Positions 8,338-16,812 of a DNA stretch of 64,000 nucleotides are shown piece after piece. The position numbers and the translations under genes were made by a program. Position 1 is the first letter of the stretch. Each line of letters begins with the position of its first letter. The DNA is from Desulfosarcina widdelii (GTDB lineage: Bacteria; Desulfobacterota; Desulfobacteria; Desulfobacterales; Desulfosarcinaceae): positions 5,642,001-5,706,000 of the forward strand of contig NZ_AP021875.1 of the NCBI RefSeq assembly GCF_009688965.1, given 5' to 3'. The notes beneath the pieces are model-generated. The model ran no database searches, had not been told where the DNA came from, and saw nothing but the letters and a program-made list of their open reading frames with translations.

Positions 8338-9870
8338 ATGCATTTAAAAACAGCTTTATATTTAGCCATACAAAGACACCCAGACCAAAAAGCCGTAATA
8401 GAGGGGGATAAAGAATATACATATACTCAGTGGGGAGAAAGAATATACAGGATAGCCAATTCATTGAGGCGAATTGGTGTTAAAAAGGGAGATAAGATAG
8501 CAATTGCATTAAAAAATCACGAACAGACAGTTACGGCAATGATGGCAATTCAGATCATTGGTGGAATTGCCGTGATGTGTAACCCCAAAAGCATTTCAGA
8601 CCGGATTAAATATTTTTTAAAAAATTCAGATGCAAAAGGAATTATTTTCGAAAAAGATACAGCCAAAGTTGCAAGTAGCGCTTTAAAAAATTCTCCAAAA
8701 TGCCGCCTCCATATCAGTATCGATACGGATGATTTAACTATAGACAATACGATTCTTTTTGAGAAGTTGGTAGAAGACGGTAATTCTGAAGAACCAGAAA
8801 GTCAGGTAAAAGAAGATGACGTAGGTATTATCATATATACTTCAGGTACTACCGGGGAACCAAAAGGAGTGCCGATTACGCATAAGATGACTTTTCATAG
8901 AGCAATAGCTAATGCAATAAGCGCAGGGATTAATAAAGAAGATAATCATAAAGTTATAGGGCTTATGCCGCTATTTCACACAATAGGAATTCATGGTTCC
9001 TTTATATTTTCTATACTTTATGACGGAACATATTTTCCCGTCGCTGATTTTATTCCAGACGATGTCATCTCTTTGATTAAAAAGGAAAAAATTACTCACG
9101 TATTTGCATCACCAACGCATTATCATATGATTTTAAGTTCGGAAAAATGGGAAAAAGAATCAGGGGAATGTATTAAGTATGCCATGTATGCAGGCGCGCC
9201 GATGGAAACATCATTAATAGAAAAATGTTGCAAAGAAATTACAGAAAATTTAGTTCATATTTATGGAAGTTCTGAAATGTATCTTATGGGATGTCTTCAA
9301 AATTGCAAAAAATATCCAGGGGCAATAAAGAAAACACTATTTCAGAATATAAGAGTTATTAAGTTTATGGGAAATCCTGAAGATACTGTTAAGTATGGTG
9401 AAGAGGGTGAGGTAATTGCTGATCTTAGATCTCCAGAGGCTTTTTCAGGATATCTTAATTATAAAAAAACAAAAACTGAGAAAGCTTGTAAGAATGGATG
9501 GTTTTACACCGGGGATATAGCAAGATTGGAACGTGGACCGCTAATATACGTTAGTGGGAGATCTGATGATATGATTATTTCTGGTGCGGAAAATATTCAT
9601 CCAGCAGAGGTAGAAGATGTCCTGCTAATGCATCCGGATGTTTCAGAGGCGGCCGTCATAGGGGTACCGGATGAACGATGGGGTGAGATTGTAATGGCAT
9701 TTATTGTTTCACCAAAGGATTCATTAAAAGTTGAGGAACTTGATGAGTTTTTTAAAAAGAATCAAAAGATAGAAAATTGGAAACGACCCAAAAAATATAG
9801 GTTCGTTCAAACACTCCCAAAGAATGAAAGCGGAAAATTGCAACGGTTTATACTGAGAGAAATGAAATAG
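8338..9870 (+). CDS. AMP-dependent acyl-CoA synthetase/ligase (AT-rich, probably acquired)
   Basis: This 510-aa protein of the ANL adenylate-forming family has YTSGTTGEPKG (P-loop, near residue 166), the hinge region GRSDDMIISGAENIHPAEVE, and the C-terminal PKNESGKLQR carrying the adenylation lysine. It should activate a carboxylate as an acyl-AMP and then an acyl-CoA; the substrate cannot be read from sequence. The gene is visibly more AT-rich than its neighbours and uses many AAA, AAT and ATA codons, which suggests independent acquisition. A terminator-like hairpin precedes it and about 240 bp without a gene follow it, so it is probably transcribed alone. A purine-rich gaaaggggg ribosome binding site lies about 11 bp upstream. 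Confidence 0.85.
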   Translation: MHLKTALYLAIQRHPDQKAVIEGDKEYTYTQWGERIYRIANSLRRIGVKKGDKIAIALKNHEQTVTAMMAIQIIGGIAVMCNPKSISDRIKYFLKNSDAKGIIFEKDTAKVASSALKNSPKCRLHISIDTDDLTIDNTILFEKLVEDGNSEEPESQVKEDDVGIIIYTSGTTGEPKGVPITHKMTFHRAIANAISAGINKEDNHKVIGLMPLFHTIGIHGSFIFSILYDGTYFPVADFIPDDVISLIKKEKITHVFASPTHYHMILSSEKWEKESGECIKYAMYAGAPMETSLIEKCCKEITENLVHIYGSSEMYLMGCLQNCKKYPGAIKKTLFQNIRVIKFMGNPEDTVKYGEEGEVIADLRSPEAFSGYLNYKKTKTEKACKNGWFYTGDIARLERGPLIYVSGRSDDMIISGAENIHPAEVEDVLLMHPDVSEAAVIGVPDERWGEIVMAFIVSPKDSLKVEELDEFFKKNQKIENWKRPKKYRFVQTLPKNESGKLQRFILREMK

Positions 9871-10110
9871 TAAATAGAGCCAATTTCAAAACGTTTTGTT
9901 AAATGTTAATTCAACAAGCGATGAGGAACAATAGTCTTTCAAACAGGCTATTTAAAATATGGGCCTATCCGGATTTCCCAAAGACCCTAATGCACAGAAA
10001 GTATAGGACAAACAAAAAAATAATAAAACTGGTTGATAGGGCTTAGCCGATGCCCGATTGTAAGGCAAATGGCGTAGGCCTCCATTACAAATAGAAAAAA
10101 GGAGAATATC

Positions 10111-10290
10111 ATGGATCCGGAAGTTAAATGTGCCTGGTGTGCGGAGATAACGACACCCGTATTAAAAGTTGAAAAAAAACAGGCAGGCGTTGTCAAGGAG
10201 AGAAGGTGCGGTAATTGTGGTAAAATTCTGGCTGCATATCTCGATGATGAGGGCGATTTTATTAAAGGCATTCGAAAGTTTGAAAATTAA
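10111..10290 (+). CDS. Small zinc-ribbon protein, 59 aa
   Basis: A short frame starts at ATG 10111 with an aaaaaaggag ribosome binding site 6-7 bp upstream and ends at TAA 10288-10290. The product begins MDPEVKCAWCAEITTP and has two CxxC pairs (CAWC and CGNC) 23 residues apart, a typical zinc or Fe-S ribbon, then an acidic-basic tail. It lies 38 bp before the hotdog hydratase gene in the same direction and is likely co-transcribed with it. I do not recognise a named family. It could be a small structural subunit or a redox or metal accessory protein. The 240 bp before it (9871-10110) hold no other gene that I can support. Confidence 0.6.
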   Translation: MDPEVKCAWCAEITTPVLKVEKKQAGVVKERRCGNCGKILAAYLDDEGDFIKGIRKFEN

Positions 10291-10328
10291 ATAACAAGCG
10301 GATTTATTAATATTTATTGGAGGGGCAT

Positions 10329-11564
10329 ATGGCGGAACAAATCAAGCAGGAAGAGCAGATAGCGCAGTTGGCAGAGGCGACATTGACCGATGAATGGGTC
10401 ACGGAGTGGGAAGATCGAATTGGGCTGGATCTTCGGGTTGGAAATACGTTTAATAGCAATGCCTCATACGAGGCCATCAGAAATTTTGCAAACGGTATTG
10501 GGGATTCAAACCCACTTTATAGAAATGAGCAATATGCCGGGAATACAAAATACGGAGCCTTGACGGCGTCTCCCAGTTGGGTCGCCAGCGTATTTCCGCA
10601 CTGGGTCTTGCAAGGCCTCCCAGGCGTTCATGCCGATCATTCAGCATCGGATTGGGAGTTTTTGAGGCCGGTATACATCAATGACCGGATCACCCCAAAG
10701 TGTAAATTCGTGGGATTCGACACAAAAACCAGCAAATTTGCCGGAAAAACCGTGTTTGAATATCAAAAATTTGAGTACTGGAATCAGAGAGATGAACTTG
10801 TTTCTCAAGGATATAACCTGCTTGTAAGGTATGAGCGGCAGACAGCAAAAAAACAGACATCCGAGGGAAAGGGAAAATATGATCATATTCAGTTGCCGCA
10901 CCCCTGGACGCCGGAGGAACAAGAAAAAGTAGATCAGGACTGCCTGGCGGAGGAAATACGAGGTTCAAAGACACGTTACTGGGAAGATGTGAACGTCGGT
11001 GACCAACTCAAACCGGTCGTAAAAGGGGTATTCGGGCTAACCGATATGATCGCTTATTGTGTGGGCGCGGCCCCTGTCCAGCTAGCCGCGCACGGCACTC
11101 AGTTGCGAACCTACAAAAGCCATCCTGCATGGGCTTTTCGTGACCCGCTCCTTGGCTCATGGGAACCGGTTTATGGGGTACATTATCTGGTGTCGGCGGC
11201 AAAGGGCGTGGGTGCAGCCTATGCCTATGACGTCGGTGTTCAGAGGAACTGCTGGATGGTGAATTTATTTACCAACTGGATGGGGGATGAGGGCTGGTTG
11301 AAGTCCTGTTCTTCCCAGTACCGTCAGTTTGTTTATCTTTCCGATTCAGTATGGTTTAAGGGAAAGGTAACCAAAAAGTACGAAGATGAAAGCGGTGAGT
11401 ACTGTGTCGATATCGAAGCTCACGGAGTCAATCAGAGGGGTGATGACACGATTCCTACAACTGCAACCGTTATTCTTCCATCGAAAGAGCATGGAACATC
11501 CCCCGTTGAAAAAAGACTGCCCGATAAAGAATACCGGGGAACCGGAAAAGGAGTGTTTTTCTAA
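10329..11564 (+). CDS. Double-hotdog acyl dehydratase-like protein (MaoC family)
   Basis: This 411-aa protein carries two MaoC/FAS1-dehydratase-type hotdog segments. The N-terminal half has YEAIRNFANGIGDSNPLYRN and HADHSASDWEFLRPV, and the C-terminal half has YWEDVNVGDQL followed by a second fold unit. Such proteins hydrate or dehydrate 2-enoyl-CoA esters. The canonical D-x4-H dyad of single-domain hydratases is not obvious, so the exact reaction is open. I use ATG 10329, with GGAGGGG 5 bp upstream, rather than a TTG 12 bp earlier. It follows the zinc-ribbon gene and is followed immediately by IS200-like sequence, so its downstream operon context has been lost. Confidence 0.72.
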   Translation: MAEQIKQEEQIAQLAEATLTDEWVTEWEDRIGLDLRVGNTFNSNASYEAIRNFANGIGDSNPLYRNEQYAGNTKYGALTASPSWVASVFPHWVLQGLPGVHADHSASDWEFLRPVYINDRITPKCKFVGFDTKTSKFAGKTVFEYQKFEYWNQRDELVSQGYNLLVRYERQTAKKQTSEGKGKYDHIQLPHPWTPEEQEKVDQDCLAEEIRGSKTRYWEDVNVGDQLKPVVKGVFGLTDMIAYCVGAAPVQLAAHGTQLRTYKSHPAWAFRDPLLGSWEPVYGVHYLVSAAKGVGAAYAYDVGVQRNCWMVNLFTNWMGDEGWLKSCSSQYRQFVYLSDSVWFKGKVTKKYEDESGEYCVDIEAHGVNQRGDDTIPTTATVILPSKEHGTSPVEKRLPDKEYRGTGKGVFF

Positions 11565-11623
11565 TTCGAAGGAATAAACCACTGGCATGCCAGTGGTATG
11601 AACAATGGCTATGCCATTGATTA

Positions 11624-12556
11624 GAAGCCATTTCAAAACCTAATCAATTGTGGTCGATTTAATACCAGCAACAATATACAGTATGTTAACAATCTAGACT
11701 TTCATAGTGTTTTTGTGTATTAAGCTATTGGAGGTGATACAATGGCCGAATACACTCGATTCATAAATGATGAGCAATGGAAACTGTTGAAACCACTGCT
11801 CCCAAAGCCCAAAACTAATCCAAAAGGAGGACAGCCCGCAATAGACAACCGGCAAGTCCTGGAAGGCATATTATGGGTTCTGCGTACCGGGGCCAGATGG
11901 CAAGATCTACCGGATCGATATCCAAGCCCGACCACATGTTGGAGGCGACTGCGTCTATGGGAAGACCAGGGCGTGTGGCTGGACGTATGGCGTAAATTCT
12001 TGTCCATGCTGGATTCAGATGGGTTGCTGGACTGGGAAGAAGCCTTTATCGACGGCAGCTTCGCACCAGCAAAAAAGGGGGCGCTTGTGTCGGAAAAACC
12101 AAAAAAGGAAAAGGAACGAAGTGGATGGTGGTGGTCGACGGCCAAGGTATTCTTCTGGGAAGCATCCTTGCCTCGGCATCCCCGGCGGAAGTAAAGTTGG
12201 CTGAAAAAACCCTTGATACAATCAACGTTCCTCGGGCTGGTCGAGGCCGACCGAAAAAGCGCCCCAAAAGGCTTATCGCCGATAAAGGGTATGACAGTGA
12301 TCCGCTTCGAAAACGGCTTAAACGCTTGTAGATTGATATGATTGTGCCACATAGACGCAATCGAACGAAGAACAAAAAGCAAGATGGTAGAAAGCTGAGA
12401 AGATACCGAAAACGTTGGAAAGTGGAGCGCACGTTCGCATGGCTCGGTAATTTTAGACGCTTGGTGGTCAGATATGAGCGCCATATTAAGATGTATCAAG
12501 CTTTCTTTCACCTTGCCTGCCTTATGATTGTGTTAAACAGGTTTTGAAATGGCTTC
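11624..12556 (+). mobile_element. IS5-family (IS427-group-like) insertion sequence, 933 bp
   Basis: Terminal inverted repeats GAAGCCATTTCAAAACCT (11624 on) and its reverse complement ending at 12556 match over 18 bp. They are flanked on both sides by TA (11622-11623 and 12557-12558), the expected 2-bp target duplication. One transposase in two frames lies inside. The element sits within the left part of an IS200-like element. Confidence 0.85.
11742..12547 (+). pseudogene. IS5/IS427-type transposase with programmed -1 frameshift site and an in-frame TAG
   Basis: Frame A starts at ATG 11742 after ggaggtgat and encodes the N-terminal DDE transposase part (RTGARWQDLP, FIDGSFAPAKK). At 12071-12077 the zero frame reads A-AAA-AAG, the classic bacterial -1 slippery heptamer. 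The -1 frame continues with VVVDGQG, ADKGYDSD and then the C-terminal RRYRKRWKVERTFAWLGNFRR (DDE glutamate region). The shift is therefore probably programmed, as known for this IS group. However, TAG at 12329-12331 interrupts the -1 frame between KRL and IDMIVPH, leaving the last third untranslated unless the stop is read through. I call it a pseudogene for that reason. Confidence 0.75.
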
Positions 12557-12622
12557 TAGTGACGAGAAAAAAGAAATCTCCTACAATGAGAGCGCCAACT
12601 ACTCAGTGAAGGAGATTTCAAG

Positions 12623-13047
12623 ATGGAACGTTTCCATAGGTTATCACATTCAATTTGGGATTTTAAGTATCATATCGTTTGGATTCCGAAATACCGTCGT
12701 AAAGAGCTATATGGAAAAAAGAGACGGATAGTGGTCAACACAATCAAACAATGGGCTCGAATCAAGGGGATAGAGATCATCGAAGGCCAAGCGATGCCGG
12801 ATCATATTCACCTTTGCCTTTCGATCCCACCCAAATATTCAGTGGCCCACACCATTGGTCTTTTGAAAGGCAAGAGTGCATCGGAAGTGATGAGTTTTGG
12901 GAGCAAAACAGCCGAATGGTAAGGGGCCGGACATTTTGGGCACGCGGTTTCTGTTTTAGCACAGTAGGTCTTGATGAAGAAAAGATACGGGAATATATCA
13001 GAAATCAAGAACATATGGATAAACTCGGCGAGGAACCAGAACTTTAA
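12623..13047 (+). pseudogene. IS200-type Y1 transposase TnpA, frameshifted
   Basis: The first frame (from ATG 12623) begins MERFHRLSHSIWDFKYHIVW, a standard TnpA start, and includes the HUH motif in PDHIHLCL. After about 12885 the homology moves to another frame (FWARGFCFSTVGLDEEKIREY), which supplies the catalytic tyrosine helix and ends at 13047. A single indel near 12885-12895 explains this. The protein is otherwise full length, so the element was recently active but this copy is probably dead. Confidence 0.75.
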
Positions 13048-13156
13048 ATTAAGCTGAAAGAGTGGTTGGTATGAGACCCCCCTTTCAGGGGGTCTCACGA
13101 TACCACCAGTTTACTGGTGGTATTCATTTATATTAAATTCAAAGGAAACTGTTAAA

Positions 13157-14707
13157 ATGCGGCTAGAATATAAAACGTTTGAAGACGCAAAGAATAAATT
13201 CAAATGGAGTGAAAGGTGGGAGGTTTTTGATAAGGATCGGTCAAATTTAAATATAGCCTATGAATGCGTGGACCGGCATATCAAGGATAAAACTGCAATA
13301 AGGTTGAAGAATAGCGATGGTTCGATAGAGTCATATACGTTTAGTGAGCTCTCAGACTTGACGTCGAAGTTTGCAAATATGTTAGGAAGGCAAGGTGTAA
13401 ATGCAGGGGACAGGGTTGGTATTGTTCTGAATCCTTCCATTGAGTATTATGTCAGCTTTTTTGGAACCCTGAAGAGAGGTGCAGTGGCCGTACCATGTTA
13501 TTCTCTTCTCGGTCCGGAAGGACTGGGATACAGGCTTGGAGACTCGAATGCCAAAATCGCTATAATAAGCAGGGACAGGGCAGGCGTCATACCATCAGGG
13601 TTGGTATCAACAGTGATTCACTCCGAAGAATTGATAGAAACGATTCAAAAAGAAAAAGCTGTATACGAACCCAGGACATCTGCCGATACACTGGCATTGA
13701 TACAGTTTTCCAGCGGTACTACCGGCCAACCCAAGCAGGTACTTTACAATCATTCTGCAATGTCGGTGGCAGCCGTATTTACGAGGTTTTGGCTGGGGCT
13801 GAAAGAAGGTGACCGCTATATCTGCACCTCTTCACCGGCATGGGGCCATGGCATATGGTATGGAACGGTAGGCCCTTTAATATACGGAAATGGAATTGGG
13901 GCCTTTTCGGGAAAATTCAATCCTGAAATGCTGCTGGAGGCCTTTGAGCAGTTTGAGGTTACGGTGACTTCAAACATTCCCAGAGTATATAAGATGATAA
14001 TGGAGTGCGATAAAATCGACAATTACGATTTGAAGCTCAGAAGGCTCACTTATACCGGAGACGGAATAGAAAAAGAGGTGGTAACCTATTTCCAGAAGAA
14101 ATTGGGTTTATATATTGGAAGTACATATGGAAATACTGAATCTGGGCCTATAGTTCTTGATTATGCTTTCGATGACTGGAAACCAAGATTGGGAAGTGCT
14201 GGAAAAGCAATCTTGGGAGTGAAGATCGGCATACTCGACGAAGATGGAAACCTCTTGCCGGCGGGAAAAATCGGTCAGGCGGCCGTATGGAGAAAGAATG
14301 AATGGAACGGAATCGGTGATTACGGATATCTCGATGAAGATGACTACTTCTGGCCAAAGGGAAGGAGTGATGATGTGATCAAGTCGTCAGGGTATCGGAT
14401 CGGTCCTTTTGAGATTGAAAACGTACTTGAAAAGCATAAGGCGGTTGAAAGATCGGCCGTAATAGGAAGCCCCGATAAAGAACGCGGAGAGATAGTCAAG
14501 GCATTCATCGTAGCTGTCCCTAACGTCGATAAAACAGAAGAGTTAAAAAAAGACATACAGGAGTTCGTAAAGAGCGTATTAAGCTTCCACGAATATCCAA
14601 AAGAGATAGAATTCGTCGATGATCTACCTCAAACACCTGACGGCAAATTGAAAAGAAAAGCCCTAAAAGCATTGGAATATGAAAGAAAAGGCAAAAAACT
14701 GAAGTAG
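13157..14707 (+). CDS. AMP-dependent acyl-CoA synthetase (acetyl/medium-chain-like)
   Basis: This 516-aa ANL-family ligase has QFSSGTTGQPKQ near residue 184, the TYGNTESG adenine-binding region, DYGYLDEDDYFWPKGRSDD with the hinge aspartate, and PQTPDGKLKRK at the C-terminus with the adenylation lysine. The N-terminal lid and the GYRIGPFEIE segment resemble acetyl-CoA synthetase-like medium-chain or aryl ligases. The substrate is not readable. A gaaact-type upstream region and aaagg (about 12 bp) precede ATG 13157. The next gene, 23 bp downstream, is a GNAT acetyltransferase. Such pairs often mean post-translational control of the ligase by acetylation of that lysine. Confidence 0.85.
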   Translation: MRLEYKTFEDAKNKFKWSERWEVFDKDRSNLNIAYECVDRHIKDKTAIRLKNSDGSIESYTFSELSDLTSKFANMLGRQGVNAGDRVGIVLNPSIEYYVSFFGTLKRGAVAVPCYSLLGPEGLGYRLGDSNAKIAIISRDRAGVIPSGLVSTVIHSEELIETIQKEKAVYEPRTSADTLALIQFSSGTTGQPKQVLYNHSAMSVAAVFTRFWLGLKEGDRYICTSSPAWGHGIWYGTVGPLIYGNGIGAFSGKFNPEMLLEAFEQFEVTVTSNIPRVYKMIMECDKIDNYDLKLRRLTYTGDGIEKEVVTYFQKKLGLYIGSTYGNTESGPIVLDYAFDDWKPRLGSAGKAILGVKIGILDEDGNLLPAGKIGQAAVWRKNEWNGIGDYGYLDEDDYFWPKGRSDDVIKSSGYRIGPFEIENVLEKHKAVERSAVIGSPDKERGEIVKAFIVAVPNVDKTEELKKDIQEFVKSVLSFHEYPKEIEFVDDLPQTPDGKLKRKALKALEYERKGKKLK

Positions 14708-14730
14708 ATCGTAAATGGGGAGGTTGCAGA

Positions 14731-15189
14731 ATGGGTACTATAGATTTAAAAAAACTTAAAATACGGTCGCTGAAAGAAGGTGATGTGGGTAGCGTCGTTA
14801 AAATCGATGCAGAAGTACTAGGGCAGGAACGGACTGAATTTTATCAAAGAAAGTGTAAAGGTGCGACTGACAGTTCGGACCAATTGGTAACATCTTTGGT
14901 GGCAGAATACGAAGGACAAATCATTGGCTTTGTCATGGGTAATTTATACTTGGGAGAGTATGGCATACCGGAGAAAACGGCTTCCTTGGATACGATAGGG
15001 GTGAGTCCTGATTACCAGAAAAAGGGAATCGGTTCAGAGCTGATAAAAACGTACATTGAAAAATTAAGAAAAGCAGGGGTAGAGAAAATTTATGGAATGA
15101 TTGAATGGAACGATTGGAGCATGTTTATGTTATTTGAAAAGTGCGGGTTTGTTCCTTCGAGAACGATTAATTTAGAGCTTAAGGTCTAA
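14731..15189 (+). CDS. GNAT-family N-acetyltransferase
   Basis: This 152-aa protein has the GNAT acetyl-CoA binding motif A as VSPDYQKKGIGSELI, preceded by the beta-4 strand TASLDTIG, and a C-terminal FEKCGFVPSRT as in RimI-type enzymes. A ggggagg ribosome binding site precedes ATG 14731. It is 23 bp behind an acyl-CoA ligase and likely in the same transcript. In Rhodopseudomonas palustris, GNAT enzymes near aromatic-degradation genes modify CoA ligases or regulatory inputs; that role here is inferred from context only. Confidence 0.8.
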   Translation: MGTIDLKKLKIRSLKEGDVGSVVKIDAEVLGQERTEFYQRKCKGATDSSDQLVTSLVAEYEGQIIGFVMGNLYLGEYGIPEKTASLDTIGVSPDYQKKGIGSELIKTYIEKLRKAGVEKIYGMIEWNDWSMFMLFEKCGFVPSRTINLELKV

Positions 15190-15353
15190 AAGTCGGTGAC
15201 AATGCCGAATGTTTCGGAGGGAGCGATCCTAACCGCCATCTGTACCGCCGAGGGAGAAAGGCAGCCCCGCAGGGGCGGAGGGCGGACGATGCCAATCAGG
15301 TGGACGCCGCCTTCGGTAAGTTTGGCGAGTATATCCTATCAAAGAGGAAGCTT

Positions 15354-16145
15354 ATGAGTTATGAAAACATTATTTTAGACGTATCCGAAGGCATCGGTAC
15401 TATCACATTCAATCGACCCAAGGCGTTGAACGCCCTCAACCAAGCGCTGCTGAAAGAGTTTTCGGATGCACTCGATGCCGTTTCCCGGGATGAGGAGATT
15501 CGCGTTCTGGTTCTGACCGGGGCCGGAGAGAAAGCCTTCGTGGCCGGTGCGGACATCACAGACCTGGCGACCTTCAACGCACTCTCCGCCCGCTATTTTT
15601 CGGGAACCGGCCACGGTGTTATCGGGAAGCTTCAGGAACTGGCAATTCCCGTGGTCGCGGCCGTCAACGGTTTTGCCCTGGGCGGCGGCAGCGAGATCGC
15701 CCTCGCCTGTGATTTTATCTATGCCTCGGAAACCGCCACGCTGGGGCTGCCGGAAATCACGCTGGGTATCATTCCCGGTTTCGGGGGGACCCAGCGCCTG
15801 CCCAGACTAATCGGCAGGAACATGGCCAAGGAGCTTATATTTACGGGCCGGATGATCACCGCCGAGGAGGCCATGACGATCGGCATGGTGAACCGCGTAT
15901 GCCCCCCCGAGGCATTGATGGGGGAGGTTATGGAAACGGCGCGGAAGATGGCTTCAATGGGCAAGGTCGCCCTGAGGGCCGCCAAGATGGCAGTCGGGAG
16001 GGGGCTTGACGTGAGCCTGGCCAATGGTTGCGCCCTGGAGATCGATGCGTTTTCGCTCTGCTTTGCCAGTGAAGACGCCGGAGAGGGCACCACGGCTTTC
16101 CTCGAGAAACGCAAGGCCGTATTCAAGGCTCCTCTGAACAGGTAA
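15354..16145 (+). CDS. Enoyl-CoA hydratase/isomerase family protein (GC-rich island)
   Basis: This 263-aa crotonase has FVAGADIT (oxyanion hole), ALGGGSEIALACD and PEITLGIIPGFGGTQRL with both catalytic glutamate positions filled, close to short-chain enoyl-CoA hydratases of the crotonase type. The start is ATG 15354 after aaagaggaag; an in-frame ATG at 15300 would add an 18-residue extension outside the family. The gene and its upstream 160 bp are clearly more GC-rich than the genes on either side, with C/G in most third codon positions. This suggests a separate origin. A decayed IS200-like element follows. Confidence 0.86.
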   Translation: MSYENIILDVSEGIGTITFNRPKALNALNQALLKEFSDALDAVSRDEEIRVLVLTGAGEKAFVAGADITDLATFNALSARYFSGTGHGVIGKLQELAIPVVAAVNGFALGGGSEIALACDFIYASETATLGLPEITLGIIPGFGGTQRLPRLIGRNMAKELIFTGRMITAEEAMTIGMVNRVCPPEALMGEVMETARKMASMGKVALRAAKMAVGRGLDVSLANGCALEIDAFSLCFASEDAGEGTTAFLEKRKAVFKAPLNR

Positions 16146-16250
16146 GCCGGGGTGGTGGTAGCGAACCGCACCGGAAGGATCGCCTGCCGCATCCGCAGAG
16201 GTCTGTGCTTATCGAAGCTTATCGGTTTGAGATCAGTGAAAAACTGAAAA

Positions 16251-16766
16251 CTACCGGCTGGAAGCCGGTAGGTTCAAAAGTCGGCTGAAAGCCCGACTAG
16301 GGGTCTTTAACTTTGAATTCTTCATCTTCTTTTGCAAGATCTTGGGATTCTATGTACTCCATAATCATTTCATCGGTAATATTACCGGAACTTGCTACAA
16401 AAAAGCCACGCGCCCACAGATGCCGACCCCAACACCGGCGCTTCAAATGGCTGTATTCCTATAACAATTTCCTCGAACTCTTTCCTTTGATGCGCTGCAT
16501 CATCTGACTGGAGGATATATGCGCAGGACACGAAACAAACAGATGCACATGTTCTTTCCCTATGTGCCCTCTTATTATCTCAACTTCCAATTCGGCGCAT
16601 ATATCTCTCACGATCTGCCGAAGCCGCAAGGCAACCTCGCCCCGAAGCAACTGCTTCCTGTACTTCGTGATCCAGACCAAATGATATTTGATGTCGAATC
16701 GGGTATGAGCGGTGCGCCTGTAGTGTTCCATACCCCTTTCTTACTAAAGTTGTCGCCTGAAGGCGA
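16251..16766 (-). mobile_element. IS200/IS605-like element, second type
   Basis: A TnpA gene on the minus strand is bordered by hairpins. CTACCGGCT/AGCCGGTAG is at 16251-16271, with another hairpin, AGTCGGCT/AGCCCGACT, just inside it. On the transposase 5' side TCGCCTGAAGGCGA lies at 16753-16766. Limits are approximate. Confidence 0.5.
16297..16731 (-). pseudogene. IS200-type Y1 transposase with one in-frame TAG
   Basis: Read from 16731 leftwards the frame encodes a complete 144-aa TnpA. It has MEHYRRTAHTRFDIKYHLVW, the HUH motif as EHVHLFVS, and KGKSSRKLL. A TAG codon (16459-16461) then interrupts, and after it the same frame continues with EYSHLKRRCWGRHLWARGFF and MIMEYIESQ (tyrosine helix) to the stop at 16297-16299. 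Only this amber codon breaks it, so the loss of function is a point nonsense change unless the codon is read through. Confidence 0.75.
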
Positions 16767-16812
16767 GGGATTTAATATCCCAAAACGAGACTATTAATTT
16801 GATAAATTGAAC

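Larger units (their letters stand above)
11578..13121 (+). mobile_element. IS200/IS605-like element, interrupted by an IS5-family element
   Basis: The left boundary is marked by the palindrome ACCACTGGCATGCCAGTGGT (11578-11597) and the right by ACCACCAGTTTACTGGTGGT (13102-13121). These are subterminal hairpins of the kind that Y1 transposases recognise instead of inverted repeats. A further hairpin, GAGACCCCC/GGGGGTCTC, lies at 13073-13096. Between them are the IS5-family insertion (11624-12556) and a frameshifted TnpA gene. The outer limits are approximate because this family leaves no target duplication. Confidence 0.6.

Noticed and set aside
8338-8464. A divergent small gene on the minus strand near 8261-8464
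   Set aside because: It overlaps the ligase start and the terminator hairpin, is low-complexity and hydrophobic by chance, and has no ribosome binding site.
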